DNA from: Caryophanales bacterium UBA2753
Lineage (GTDB): Bacteria; Bacillota_I; Bacilli_A; RFN20; CAG-826
Assembly (NCBI GenBank): GCA_002353275.1
Contig: DEJH01000021.1
Span: 1 to 54,615, forward strand
Direction of reading: 5' to 3'
DNA: 54,615 nt
Position 1 is the stretch's first letter, and the number at the start of each line of letters is the position of its first letter. Shown in pieces: positions 42,089 through 51,514 of this stretch. The notes below the pieces were generated by a model. That model was not told the origin of the DNA and did no database searches. It worked only from the letters and a program-made list of their open reading frames with translations. Both the position numbers and the translations under genes were made by a program.

Positions 42089-43627
42089 TTAAAGCATTTG
42101 CGCAATGATATTAAGTAAAGAGCACATAAAGGAAGACATCACACTTAATTTTGTGTTTTCTTTAGTTAAAATTTCTCCGTGATCAAAACAATCAAGTAAA
42201 TCATCATATGCATCATCCACGGCTTTTGAGTTCATAAAGATCGCACCACATTCAAAGTGATGAACTAAAGAACGATAGTCCATATTAATCGTTCCAACAA
42301 AAGCAATCTTTTTATCTACGACAATCATTTTTGCATGGTTAAAACCTTCATTATATCGATAGACTTTAATTCCCGCTTTAACTAAATCGTTAACGTATCT
42401 TAAAGCCATCTTATAGACTGCCTTTTTATCTGGAATACCTGGAAGAAGGATGCGGATATCCACTCCACGATATCCTGCTCTTAATATCGCTGATTTTAAA
42501 TTGTCAGTAGGAATGAAATACGGAGTAGAGATATAAATCGATTCTTTCGCGCTTTCAATCATGTTGATGAAAGTCGCTTCTCCTACTTCATTTCCATAAA
42601 ATGGAGATGGACCATCTCCAAAAGGGGCGACAATTGAATTTTCTGGATATCTTTCATATTGGTAGCCAAGATATTTATCGTAATCAGAACTTTTGTTTCT
42701 GGAAAGGTCATAAGTCGCTAAAAATAGATAAATGAGATTATCAATTGCTGGACCTTGAATTTCAATCATTGAATCTTTCCAATAACCGAACCTAACAATA
42801 TCGTTAGCGTATTCATCGGCAAGATTCATTCCGCCAGTATAGGCGATATGATGATCAATAATTGCAATCTTTCGGTGATCACGGTTATTAAAGATACCGG
42901 AAAGAAGAGGAATAAAAGGATTAAAACGGAAGCATTTAATTCCTTCTTTTTTTAGGATTTTTGGATAATAGCTATGCAAAAGACCAGCGCAGCCAATATC
43001 ATCATAAATAATACGGACTTCCACCCCTTCTTTAGCCTTATCGACTAAGATTTGATGAATTTCATTCCACTCTTTTCCTCGATCAATAATGAAAAACTCT
43101 AAGAAAATAAATTCTTTGGCTTTCTTTAATTCTTCTTTAAAACGTGGAAAGAATTCTTCTCCGGAAGAATAATATCTGACCTTATTTCCACTACTAGGGG
43201 TGTATCTCATCGAATGAGAAAGATATTCAAAAGGAGAAGAATAGGTGGTTTCTTTCTCTTTAATTAACTTCAAAGTTTCTGGATCGGTATCAAAATGTTT
43301 CTTTTGTTCGTTACTAATTTCTTTAGTGATTTTACGATATTTACTTTTTAAGCCATGATTAGCAAAAAAAGCGTAAATTAGCACTCCTAATATCGGTAAA
43401 AGAAGAACAGTAATTATCCAAGGAGTTTTTAATTCAGTTGGCCCTTTGCGGTTGACCACCATTAGGAAAACAATAACGTGAACTAAAGCGAGTTCAATTG
43501 AGAAAAATGGCCAATAGTTGAGTAAAAATACTACTCCGGTCATAATTGCCCCGATTTCAATCAAAATTAAAAGAAGCATTAATGACATTCTAGAAAAAAT
43601 TTTCTTAAAAATTTTAATAAATATCAT
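42089..43627 (-). CDS. cls: Cardiolipin synthase, phospholipase D family
   Basis: A 512-residue membrane enzyme. Two or three N-terminal helices (about 12-75, with a PLDc_N-like part TPWIITVLLLPILGVLIYAF) precede two phospholipase D domains. The first HKD motif is HRKIAIIDHHIAYTGG (near 252), the second HAKMIVVDKKIAFVG (near 430). Both catalytic sets are intact. The enzyme condenses two phosphatidylglycerol molecules to cardiolipin. It follows the GH13 gene after 2 bp, an unusual link between sugar hydrolysis and lipid synthesis that may simply reflect operon reading-through. Confidence 0.93.
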   Translation of the reverse strand: MIFIKIFKKIFSRMSLMLLLILIEIGAIMTGVVFLLNYWPFFSIELALVHVIVFLMVVNRKGPTELKTPWIITVLLLPILGVLIYAFFANHGLKSKYRKITKEISNEQKKHFDTDPETLKLIKEKETTYSSPFEYLSHSMRYTPSSGNKVRYYSSGEEFFPRFKEELKKAKEFIFLEFFIIDRGKEWNEIHQILVDKAKEGVEVRIIYDDIGCAGLLHSYYPKILKKEGIKCFRFNPFIPLLSGIFNNRDHRKIAIIDHHIAYTGGMNLADEYANDIVRFGYWKDSMIEIQGPAIDNLIYLFLATYDLSRNKSSDYDKYLGYQYERYPENSIVAPFGDGPSPFYGNEVGEATFINMIESAKESIYISTPYFIPTDNLKSAILRAGYRGVDIRILLPGIPDKKAVYKMALRYVNDLVKAGIKVYRYNEGFNHAKMIVVDKKIAFVGTINMDYRSLVHHFECGAIFMNSKAVDDAYDDLLDCFDHGEILTKENTKLSVMSSFMCSLLNIIAQML

Positions 43628-43629
43628 AC

Positions 43630-45291
43630 TTATTTCTTTATTTTGTAAACTCTAGTTTCAAATGGTTGAAGCTTCTCTTTATGATTTTCAAAATTTGAAA
43701 TCACAATATCTTCATCCTTTAATTGATTTAAAAGAGAACATTTAATCTCCTTTTTTGAGAAAGAGGAGATGACAATTATTCTATATTGTTCATCTTCTCT
43801 AACATAAGCAAAAATATTTGGGTTATGCTCTTTAAGCATACGATAACTTCCATTAATAATGGTGTCGTTATCTTTTCTAAAATCAATTAATTTCTTGTAG
43901 AAATAATATAGAGAGTCTTTATCTTCTAAACTATGTTTAACATTCACGATATCTTTATCAGGATTGACTCTTATCCAAGGTTTAACATTTGAGAATCCTC
44001 CATAAGTGGAATTATCCCAAATCATTGGAGTTCTCGCGTTATCTCTAGAGACTTCTAAAATCACATTTCTAATTCTTTTTCCAATAAATGGAATCTTTTT
44101 AGAAATTCTAAAGATGTTTTTAGATTCAACATCTTCAGTTTCATCAATATTTTTAAAGTGAGCGTTTCTCATTCCAATTTCTTGACCTTGATAAATAAAT
44201 GGGGTGCCTTGAAGAAGGAAATAAGAAACCGCTAAAGATTTGGAGGAATTAATATCTTCTTCAACTGTACCAAATCGACCGACACTTCTCCTTTGATCAT
44301 GATTTTCAATAAATAAAGAATTCCAGCCGTGTCCAACTAGATTAATCTGTTGTTCATTTAATCTCTTTTTAAAGCAATTGAGTTTAAATTTTCTATAGAA
44401 ATATTTCACTCCTAAGTAGTTGTCGCTATTGGTGTGGGAGAAATTAAAGATCATATCGAGTTCTTCTCTAGCAGGATCAGTTAAATCAATATTATCTTGT
44501 TTACTAGCTAACACTGTTTCTCCAACAGTCATACAGTCGTATTGAGAAAAGACATCACGATATAATTCATGAAGATATTCGTGTAATCTAGGTCCATTAA
44601 TATAAGCGTCTTTTCCAGTTAACGCCAATAGAGGAAATCTCGATTTAAAGTCTTGTTTTTTGGAGATGAGATTAATGACGTCGCATCTAAAACCATCGAC
44701 TCCTAAATCTAGCCAAAACTTTAATAAGTTTTTGACTTCTTCTCTAACCTTAGGGTTTTCCCAATTTAAGTCAGGCTGTTCCTTAGTGAACAAGTGGAGA
44801 TAATATTCATCACTTTCCCGGATACGTGTCCAGGCTCCTTCGCCAAAAAAACCTTGCCAATTGTTAGGTGGCTTCTTACCGTTTTTCTTTCCTTTACGGA
44901 TGATGTAATAATCTCGATAAGGAGAAGATTTATCTTTAATAGCTTCTTTAAACCATTGATGTTGATCAGAAGTATGATTAACCACTAAATCCATAATGAG
45001 ACGAATGCCTCTTTTATGCATTTCGCTGAGCATCTTCTTAAAATCATCCATATTCCCAAAAGGAGGATAGATGTCTAAATAATTTGAGATGTCATATCCA
45101 TTATCTTTTTGAGGGGAATCATATATTGGAGATAACCAGACACAGTTAATTCCAAGATCTTTAAGATAATCGAGTTTACAGATGATTCCTTTTATATCTC
45201 CTAATCCATCATTATTGGTATCTAAAAAAGATCTAGGATAGATTTGATATATGACAGCTTTTTTATACCAGTTAGTGTGAATATTATTCAT
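43630..45291 (-). CDS. GH13 alpha-glucosidase (oligo-1,6-glucosidase type)
   Basis: A 553-residue GH13 enzyme of normal length. It has the N-terminal barrel start VIYQIYPRSFLDTNNDG, region I LVVNHTSDQH, the nucleophile Asp in DGFRCDV (near 203), the acid Glu in TVGETVL (near 255), and IENHDQRRSVGR (near 327). TVGETV is typical of the oligo-1,6-glucosidase/alpha-glucosidase subfamily rather than alpha-amylase. There is no signal peptide, so it acts in the cytoplasm on imported isomalto- or malto-oligosaccharides. It overlaps the GH36 gene by 8 bp. Confidence 0.9.
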   Translation of the reverse strand: MNNIHTNWYKKAVIYQIYPRSFLDTNNDGLGDIKGIICKLDYLKDLGINCVWLSPIYDSPQKDNGYDISNYLDIYPPFGNMDDFKKMLSEMHKRGIRLIMDLVVNHTSDQHQWFKEAIKDKSSPYRDYYIIRKGKKNGKKPPNNWQGFFGEGAWTRIRESDEYYLHLFTKEQPDLNWENPKVREEVKNLLKFWLDLGVDGFRCDVINLISKKQDFKSRFPLLALTGKDAYINGPRLHEYLHELYRDVFSQYDCMTVGETVLASKQDNIDLTDPAREELDMIFNFSHTNSDNYLGVKYFYRKFKLNCFKKRLNEQQINLVGHGWNSLFIENHDQRRSVGRFGTVEEDINSSKSLAVSYFLLQGTPFIYQGQEIGMRNAHFKNIDETEDVESKNIFRISKKIPFIGKRIRNVILEVSRDNARTPMIWDNSTYGGFSNVKPWIRVNPDKDIVNVKHSLEDKDSLYYFYKKLIDFRKDNDTIINGSYRMLKEHNPNIFAYVREDEQYRIIVISSFSKKEIKCSLLNQLKDEDIVISNFENHKEKLQPFETRVYKIKK

Positions 45292-47614
45292 CTTTTTCTT
45301 TGATTACATATAACCTACTACCAAAGTCACGAAGCACTCTAACTTTATCGTTAGTTCCGCTTGCGGACCATTCAGGAGTAAGCTTAATTCCTTTATTATT
45401 TAAAACACTGCCATAGACTTCATATTTATCTATTTCACTAGGCATAGTGATGAATTTAGAAGCGATATCAACGATCTTTCCTTTTGGATTAACGTGAATT
45501 GGCATCACCATATTTACTAGTCCACCATATTCTTTAATGTTATGAGGGACTAAAACATTTTCAAATGTGTAGATTTTGTTTTCATCTAAATTTTTGGTGT
45601 GCACGATACTTTCTTTAGGAGTAAGAGTTTGTAAAGAAGCGAATTCACCAATGATGGCTCTACTTTTATCTTTACTACTCACTTGATACATAATGTGTCC
45701 ATTTGTGGTTTCGATTTCATAGAAATCTCCAAATTGGAAAAGATCTCGATTATTTTTATAAACTTCAATTAATTTCTTACATTGTGCTTTTTCAAATTTA
45801 TTAAGTTCTTTAAATGAGAGTTCATATCCAAGAACTCCAAAAGAAGCGACATGATATCTACTGTCAATACAGATATCTCTAAGAGCTTGATGATTAATTG
45901 AACAAGAGACATGGTTAGATAAGGTTGATGGAGGATATCCATATAAATAGCCATGTTGAATATTGAGTCTTTCATGAGCGTCAGTATCATCACTTGCCCA
46001 GATTTGAGGTGAATAACAAAGTATTCCTAAATCAAAGCGATTACCTCCACTAGCGCAGCCTTCAATTAAGACATCAGGATGAGCTTCGGTAATCTCTTTT
46101 AATACACGATAAAAGCCTAAAATGTAACGGTGATAAAATTCTCCTACATATTCATGATTTGGTAAATCAGACATATGTCGATTCATATCCCATTTTAAAT
46201 AAGAAATATTCGCATCTTTTAAGATGTGATTAATGTTTTCAATTATGTAATCTTGAACTTCTTTTTTGGTTAAATCTAAGAGTAATTGGTTACGAGATAA
46301 ACTTGGTTTAATGATTGTGGAAGAGATCGCCCAATCAGGATGAATTTTATATAAATCACTTTCAGGATTAATTGATTCTGGTTCAACCCATAAACCAAAT
46401 TTCATATCGAGTTTATTGATGCGTTTGGCTAAACCCTTTAATCCGTGTGGCAATTTCTTTTTATTGACCCAATAATCTCCTAGGCCATGACTATCATCAT
46501 TTCTAGAGGAAAACCATCCATCATCTAAGACGAATAATTCCGCTCCAAATTCTTTTGCTCTTTTAGCGATATTAATAACTTTTGCTTCAGTAAACTTGAA
46601 ATAAGTTGCTTCCCAGTTATTAATGACTACAGGCCGAAGAGCCTCCTTCCACCTACTAGCGATAATATGTTCGTTCACAAATTTGAACATGTTACTTCTC
46701 GCTCCGTTATAACCATTAGGAGAAAAAGTAAAGACCGCATAAGGTGATTTAAATATTTCGTTTTCTTTTAATTTATAATCAAAGCAGAATGGATTAATTC
46801 CTAATTGGACTCTCATTTGTCCATATGAATTAAGTTCTACTTCAGAGATGTGATTACCACTATAGACAAGATTAAAGAGATATACATCTCCATAATCTAA
46901 AGAAGCATTCTTATTTTGAATTAAGAAAAGTGGATTGCATTTATGAGAAGAGAATCCAGTTCTTGATTCATGAATGTATCGACCAACCACTAGTGGTTGA
47001 TTGACTTCATTCATCTCACTAGCCCACCCTCCAACAAAGTTTTTAAGTTCATAAGAAGAATTGACTATATCTAATTGCATACTTAAAGCTTTTAAAACAT
47101 GAAGATCTTCTTTGTTATCATTTTTAATGACGATATTTCTCGCAATAACGTTACTAGATTCAAAGATGAGATAATGTAACTCGATAGAAACATTATTTTC
47201 TTTATCTAATAAAGAGATTACTAATTCTTCATCTCCATCATGAGGAGCAGCGAGTTCTTCTTCTTTTTTAGGAGACTTATTAATTTCATAACTTTGGTAA
47301 GAGAAGTCAAAAGTGTATCCAGCTTTTTCATTTCTTAACAAAATTGGAGTGCTTTTATAATCTCCTTTATGTGGGAAAGAGAATTCCAAAAGAGTGTAGT
47401 CCATGCTTAAATTAGGATCTACATCTTGTTTATATATGACAGAGGTACCTTTAGAGACACTGATTTTTTGTTTAATTGATTCGATATCAAAATCTTTGAT
47501 TTCGATTCTTTTACCAAAATAGTCATGTAGTAATAATCCGGTTTTATCAACGTGAAAAATATAGGATAAATCTTTGGTGTTTAAAATAAACACTTCGCCA
47601 TTAGAAATTGTCAT
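45284..47614 (-). CDS. GH36 alpha-galactosidase
   Basis: A 776-residue alpha-galactosidase. The large N-terminal beta domain (1-330) precedes the barrel: FVLDDGWFSSRNDDSHGLGD, KFGLWVEPES, the nucleophile Asp in LKWDMNRH (near 475), EGCASGGNRFD and the acid/base Asp in WASDDTDAHERL (near 543). It hydrolyses raffinose-family sugars or melibiose in the cytoplasm. GGAG lies before the ATG at 47614. It starts a three-gene run GH36-GH13-cls and is divergent from the GH2 enzyme across an 18-bp palindrome. No sugar transporter is visible in the window. Confidence 0.92.
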   Translation of the reverse strand: MTISNGEVFILNTKDLSYIFHVDKTGLLLHDYFGKRIEIKDFDIESIKQKISVSKGTSVIYKQDVDPNLSMDYTLLEFSFPHKGDYKSTPILLRNEKAGYTFDFSYQSYEINKSPKKEEELAAPHDGDEELVISLLDKENNVSIELHYLIFESSNVIARNIVIKNDNKEDLHVLKALSMQLDIVNSSYELKNFVGGWASEMNEVNQPLVVGRYIHESRTGFSSHKCNPLFLIQNKNASLDYGDVYLFNLVYSGNHISEVELNSYGQMRVQLGINPFCFDYKLKENEIFKSPYAVFTFSPNGYNGARSNMFKFVNEHIIASRWKEALRPVVINNWEATYFKFTEAKVINIAKRAKEFGAELFVLDDGWFSSRNDDSHGLGDYWVNKKKLPHGLKGLAKRINKLDMKFGLWVEPESINPESDLYKIHPDWAISSTIIKPSLSRNQLLLDLTKKEVQDYIIENINHILKDANISYLKWDMNRHMSDLPNHEYVGEFYHRYILGFYRVLKEITEAHPDVLIEGCASGGNRFDLGILCYSPQIWASDDTDAHERLNIQHGYLYGYPPSTLSNHVSCSINHQALRDICIDSRYHVASFGVLGYELSFKELNKFEKAQCKKLIEVYKNNRDLFQFGDFYEIETTNGHIMYQVSSKDKSRAIIGEFASLQTLTPKESIVHTKNLDENKIYTFENVLVPHNIKEYGGLVNMVMPIHVNPKGKIVDIASKFITMPSEIDKYEVYGSVLNNKGIKLTPEWSASGTNDKVRVLRDFGSRLYVIKEKDE

Positions 47615-47630
47615 AGTTTATATCTCCAGG

Positions 47631-47648
47631 AATTATTATATAATAATT
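47631..47648. promoter_or_regulatory. Palindrome between the divergent GH36 and GH2 genes
   Basis: AATTATTATATAATAATT is a perfect 18-bp palindrome containing TATAAT on both strands. It lies about 20 bp from either start codon and could be an operator and/or the overlapping -10 boxes of both genes. Confidence 0.55.
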
Positions 47649-47666
47649 ACGAGGTTATTAAAACAA

Positions 47667-49982
47667 ATGAAAACATCATTAAATTATTCTTGGAAATTTG
47701 TTCCAAATTTTGATAGAAGCTATCTGACAAAATTACCAAACGAAGCAGTTGAAATTGATATCCCACACTCCTCAAAAGAAGTGCCTTATAACTATTTTAA
47801 AGAGAGTGATTATCAAGGTGTCTTTACTTATGAAAAAACATTTAAGATTAATGAAATTAATAAAAACAGAAGATATTTCATCCGCTTTGAAGGAATTATG
47901 GTCAAAGCAAAGATCTATTTTAATGATGTTGATTTAGGAGAACATATCTCTACTTATTTACCTTTTGAAATCGAAATAAGCGAATATATTAAAAATAGTA
48001 ACCGTCTTATAGTAGTCGTTGACTCTCACGAAGATGAAAATATTCCACCTTTTGGATTTGCTTTAGATTACATCACCTTCGGAGGAATATATCGAGAAGT
48101 CTATTTAATTGATGAACCTAAATCATATTTAAGAAATATCTATCCTCATGGAGACTCAAAAGGACATTTGAAAATTCAATATGACAAAATTGGTGAAGAA
48201 GAGTTAGAGATTTCTCATGAATTATATCTTAAAGATCAGCTCGTAAAATCTTTTAAAGAAGATGAATTACAAATAGAAAGTCCACTACTTTGGTCAATAA
48301 AAGAAGCAAATCTATATACATTAAAAACAAAAATTGTATGTGATAAAGAAATAGAAACATATCTCACTAGATTTGGATTTAGAGATATTAAGTTTACGAA
48401 TCACGGCTTCTATTTAAATGATGAGAAGATTAAACTTGTTGGTTTAAATAGACATCAAGGTTATCCAATTATTGGCTACGCTGCTAGTAAGAGTTTGCAA
48501 GAAGACGACGCCAATATCTTAAAAAGAATTGGGGTTAACGTCGTAAGAACTTCTCACTATCCACAAAGCGAACACTTCTTATCAAGATGTGATGAAATTG
48601 GTTTATTGGTGATTAATGAAATTCCTGGTTGGCAACATATTGGAAAAAGTGAAGCTTGGAGAAATAACTGCTTAGAAAACACTAAGAAGATGGTTTTAAA
48701 AGAAAGAAGCCATCCATCTTTAATTGCTCATGGAGTAAGAATTGATGAAAGTGTGGATGATCATGATTTATATTCCAAAACTAACGAAATCGCTCATAAA
48801 TTAGATCCATTTAGACCAACAATTGGAGTTAGAAACTTCACTAGTAGTGAATTATTAGAAGATATATACGGCTATAACGACTTCTCTTGTGATTCATTAA
48901 AGATTGGATTAATCGATCCTAAAAAAGTAAAAACTAATGGTAGACCACTTTTAGTTACTGAATATATGGGACATATGGATCCAGTAAAACCAACTAGCGA
49001 TGAGCAAAAGAGAATTGAAGTCGCTTTACGACATGCGAAAGTTATTGATGATAACTATAAACATGAAAATGCCTGTGGGGCGATTGGATGGTGCTTTGTT
49101 GATTATCATAGCCATACCGATTTTGGAAGCGGAGATAAAATCTGCCCTCATGGAGTGATGGATTTATATCGTAATCCAAAATACACTTCTTATATTTATG
49201 CTTCTCAACAAGAAAATATGCCATTTCTTGAGGTTTTAAGCAATTTAAAACCAGGAGATGTCCCTGAAGCAATCTTCTCTGATATCTATGTCGCCACTAA
49301 CTGTGATTATGTCGAATTATATAAAAATGATGAATTAGTGAATCGCTTTTATCCAGTTAATGACAAATTCAAATATTTAAAACATCCTCCTATTTTAATT
49401 GATGATATTGTTGGTTTTACCTTTAAAGAAGATAAATTCCCTATAAGATCACATTTAAAAATCGCGAAGATGTTCTCTTATGCAGCAATGCATGGATTTA
49501 ATCATCTTCCTCTTAAAAATAAACTATATCTCGGATATATGATGATGAGATATAAGATTAGCTATACTGAATTAGTCGGATATTGGAATAAATATGTAGG
49601 TGCCTGGGGAGGAAAGGCTAAAACCTATAAATTTAAAGGATACATTAACGACAGAGTCGTTAGTGAACTCTCTATTGGACCAAGCGATTCCTTTGATTTA
49701 TTAGTGAACACCAATAAAGAAGAATTAGTTAACGAAGATACTTATGATACTTTAATTATTAGAGTAAAGCACGTTGATAGCCACTATCGCTTAATGCAAT
49801 ATTCTGATCGCATTATTGATATTAAAGTCGAGGGACCTCTTGAGTTAATCGGTAAACCACAACAAGTCTTATTAGGTGGCCAATTATCAATTTATGTCAA
49901 AAGCAAAAATGAAAAAGGAACTGGAAAAGTTGTGATTAAAATGGATGACATTACTAAAGAAATCACAGTTCCAGTTAAGTAA
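47667..49982 (+). CDS. GH2-family beta-glycosidase (beta-galactosidase/glucuronidase-like)
   Basis: A 771-residue GH2 enzyme starting at MKTSLNYSWKF (47667); an in-frame extension upstream lies in the promoter region. The N-terminal sugar-binding and Ig-like domains (1-260) are followed by the barrel with LVGLNRHQGYPIIG, VRTSHYPQSEHFLSRCDEIG and LVINEIPGW. The nucleophile Glu is in LVTEYMGH (near 431). The acid/base segment reads GVRIDES (near 359) where most GH2 enzymes have an Asn-Glu pair, so Asn is replaced by Asp. The C-terminus has a DUF4982-like and a further beta domain. There is no signal peptide. It probably releases a beta-linked sugar from imported glycans. Confidence 0.87.
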   Translation: MKTSLNYSWKFVPNFDRSYLTKLPNEAVEIDIPHSSKEVPYNYFKESDYQGVFTYEKTFKINEINKNRRYFIRFEGIMVKAKIYFNDVDLGEHISTYLPFEIEISEYIKNSNRLIVVVDSHEDENIPPFGFALDYITFGGIYREVYLIDEPKSYLRNIYPHGDSKGHLKIQYDKIGEEELEISHELYLKDQLVKSFKEDELQIESPLLWSIKEANLYTLKTKIVCDKEIETYLTRFGFRDIKFTNHGFYLNDEKIKLVGLNRHQGYPIIGYAASKSLQEDDANILKRIGVNVVRTSHYPQSEHFLSRCDEIGLLVINEIPGWQHIGKSEAWRNNCLENTKKMVLKERSHPSLIAHGVRIDESVDDHDLYSKTNEIAHKLDPFRPTIGVRNFTSSELLEDIYGYNDFSCDSLKIGLIDPKKVKTNGRPLLVTEYMGHMDPVKPTSDEQKRIEVALRHAKVIDDNYKHENACGAIGWCFVDYHSHTDFGSGDKICPHGVMDLYRNPKYTSYIYASQQENMPFLEVLSNLKPGDVPEAIFSDIYVATNCDYVELYKNDELVNRFYPVNDKFKYLKHPPILIDDIVGFTFKEDKFPIRSHLKIAKMFSYAAMHGFNHLPLKNKLYLGYMMMRYKISYTELVGYWNKYVGAWGGKAKTYKFKGYINDRVVSELSIGPSDSFDLLVNTNKEELVNEDTYDTLIIRVKHVDSHYRLMQYSDRIIDIKVEGPLELIGKPQQVLLGGQLSIYVKSKNEKGTGKVVIKMDDITKEITVPVK

Positions 49983-49983
49983 T

Positions 49984-50934
49984 TTATTTAATTAAATCTT
50001 TAATTACTTCACTAGCGATGATTAATCCCATCGTTGGTGGGACAAAAGAAGTTGAGCCAGGAGTGGCTCTTCTTTTTTCGTCTTTAATATCAACTTTAAT
50101 TGGTTCTTCTTTAGAAAACACCACTTTTAAAGATGGAATATTTCTTTTTCTTAATTCATGACGAAGAATTTTGGCTAATGGATCAACACTGGTTTTATAA
50201 ATATCACTAACTTCTAATTTAGTTGGATCGATTTTATTGCCTGCTCCTAAAGCAGAAATAATTGGAATATTAAGAGAATTTGCTTTAACTACTAAGCTAA
50301 TTTTTGCAGACATATTATCCGCACAGTCAATAATGTAATCATATTGAGATAAATCGAATTCATCTTCGTTATTAGGAAGATAGAATTTCTTAATCGCTTT
50401 CACTTTAATAATAGGGTTAACATCTTTTAGATGTTCTTTCATTACATCAACCTTATATTTACCAATAGAGGAATATGAGGCTACAAATTGACGATTGATA
50501 TTAGTCACTTCCACTTTATCAAAATCAACAATATCAATTTGACCAACACCACTTCTAGCAAGAGAATCAACGCAGTGCCCACCTACTCCTCCAACGCCAA
50601 AAACAATAACTTTGGAATGATAAAGTAAATCCATCTTTTCTTTTCCAAATATTGCTTCGGTTCTCCTGAATTGCTCCTTCTTTTTATAGTCATTCTTTTT
50701 CTTTTCTTCTAATAATTCATCAACTCTTTGAACACCAAAAAAGTCGTTAGCGTCTAAAGAATATTGACGTAAAAGTAAGAGAATCTTTTCATAAGACATC
50801 TCTGAATGTCCTTTTTCAATATTTGTGATTACGGATTTATGAGAGTAACCTAAAGATTCCGCTAACTCTTGTTGAGTTATGTTTTTATCTTTTCTGAGTC
50901 TTTTAATTCTTGGGCCAATTGTTTCTTTAGACAT
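49984..50934 (-). CDS. tcdA: TcdA-like tRNA t6A dehydratase with an N-terminal HTH domain
   Basis: A 316-residue fusion. I start it at 50934 (MSKETIGPRIKRLRKDKNIT), where the HTH begins; an upstream extension is hydrophobic and improbable. Residues 1-65 form a clear Xre-type helix-turn-helix (TQQELAESLGYSHKSVITNI). Residues about 85-316 match TcdA/CsdL: RRTEAIFGKEKMDLL, VIVFGVGGVGGHCVDSLARS, VTNINRQFVAS, YDYIIDCADN and the ALGAGNKIDPTKLEV segment. TcdA cyclises the N6-threonylcarbamoyl group at A37 of ANN-decoding tRNAs. Ordinary TcdA proteins lack the DNA-binding domain, so this one may couple tRNA modification to transcription control. Confidence 0.85.
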   Translation of the reverse strand: MSKETIGPRIKRLRKDKNITQQELAESLGYSHKSVITNIEKGHSEMSYEKILLLLRQYSLDANDFFGVQRVDELLEEKKKNDYKKKEQFRRTEAIFGKEKMDLLYHSKVIVFGVGGVGGHCVDSLARSGVGQIDIVDFDKVEVTNINRQFVASYSSIGKYKVDVMKEHLKDVNPIIKVKAIKKFYLPNNEDEFDLSQYDYIIDCADNMSAKISLVVKANSLNIPIISALGAGNKIDPTKLEVSDIYKTSVDPLAKILRHELRKRNIPSLKVVFSKEEPIKVDIKDEKRRATPGSTSFVPPTMGLIIASEVIKDLIK

Positions 50935-50962
50935 AAATATTCTATTCCTAAATAAAAGTGAT

Positions 50963-51026
50963 AAAATAATGAACATAAGAGTTCTCACAAGCAGTTGGGT
51001 TATCTAGCTAGGGAGGCTCTTTTATT
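50963..51026 (+). ncRNA. Possible orphan antitoxin-like RNA (degenerate third copy)
   Basis: Upstream of the two toxin-antitoxin units the plus strand has a TAAAAT box (about 50964) and then a GAGTTCTCACAAGCAGTTGG segment ending in AGGCTCTTTTATTTTT. The order and the AGTTGG..CTAG..GGCTCTTTT words resemble the antitoxin RNA at 51053-51109, but no toxin ORF is associated. Weakly supported. Confidence 0.35.
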
Positions 51027-51052
51027 TTTAAAAGAATGTGTTATAATATAGC

Positions 51053-51109
51053 CACAAGAACGGAGCCTTGCAGACACTTAGTTGGTGCTAGTCGTTAAGG
51101 GCTCTTTTC
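51053..51109 (+). ncRNA. Antisense antitoxin RNA of type I locus 1
   Basis: TATAAT at 51042-51047 gives a start near 51053. The RNA begins AAGAACGGAGCC and ends in a hairpin (AGCCTT with AAGGGCT, one bulge) plus CTCTTTT. It is fully complementary to the 3' part of the toxin 1 mRNA transcribed from the other strand. Confidence 0.65.
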
Positions 51110-51197
51110 ATTTGAATAGCAAAGCTATCAAAGCTAATAGGAGACAAATCAAGCCAATCCTTAGAAGTTTTAACACTTCTTTGAGAAAGCCTCTCAT
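51108..51197 (-). CDS. Type I toxin-like hydrophobic peptide 1
   Basis: A 29-residue peptide: MRGFLKEVLKLLRIGLICLL, then LALIALLFK. It has a short charged start and one hydrophobic helix, typical of membrane-acting type I toxins. GCGAGGTG precedes the ATG. It shares the KE(V/L)LKL(L/F)(R/K)I(G/T)LICLL core with the peptide at 51347-51433. It overlaps the 3' end of an antisense RNA, and the 5' and 3' ends of its mRNA can pair (51226-51238 with 51061-51072). Membrane-toxin function is inferred from these features. Confidence 0.75.
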   Translation of the reverse strand: MRGFLKEVLKLLRIGLICLLLALIALLFK

Positions 51198-51288
51198 TGT
51201 AATCACCTCGCTTTCTGTGCCAGATTGCAAGGTCTCCGCTCCGAGTTTTACTGACTTTTCTTTGTCAAAAAATATGTTATAATGTAAC

Positions 51289-51346
51289 CAAGAACGGAGC
51301 CTCTCAGACTACTTAATGGTTACTAAGTCAGAGACTTCTTTTTTTA
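51289..51346 (+). ncRNA. Antisense antitoxin RNA of type I locus 2
   Basis: TATAAT at 51278-51283 gives a start near 51289. The RNA begins AGAACGGAGCCTCTCAGACT. Its terminator stem pairs TCTC and GACT with AGTC and GAGA around one mismatch, followed by CTTCTTTTTTT. It is complementary to the 3' end of toxin 2 mRNA. Confidence 0.7.
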
Positions 51347-51433
51347 TCAAATTAGGAGGCCTAAAAGACAAACAAGAAGGCAAATGAGAGTGATTTTAAA
51401 AAGCTTCAATAGCTCTTTCGAATCTTCTTTCAT
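51347..51433 (-). CDS. Type I toxin-like hydrophobic peptide 2
   Basis: A 28-residue peptide: MKEDSKELLKLFKITLICLL, then VCLLGLLI. It has an excellent ribosome site (AAAGGAGG at 51443-51450) and the same core as toxin 1. Too short for automatic gene callers. It is transcribed from the promoter at 51515-51543 and converges with the antisense RNA at 51289-51346. The 5' UTR (51463-51484) can pair with the 3' end (51291-51310) over about 18 base pairs, which would hide the ribosome site region until processing, as in hok or AapA systems. Confidence 0.8.
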   Translation of the reverse strand: MKEDSKELLKLFKITLICLLVCLLGLLI

Positions 51434-51514
51434 AGCAGGTTACCTCCTTTCTATATTTCTATAGTCTAAGAGGTATTCCGTTCTGAGTTTTATAGACTTT
51501 GCTTTGTCTTAATT

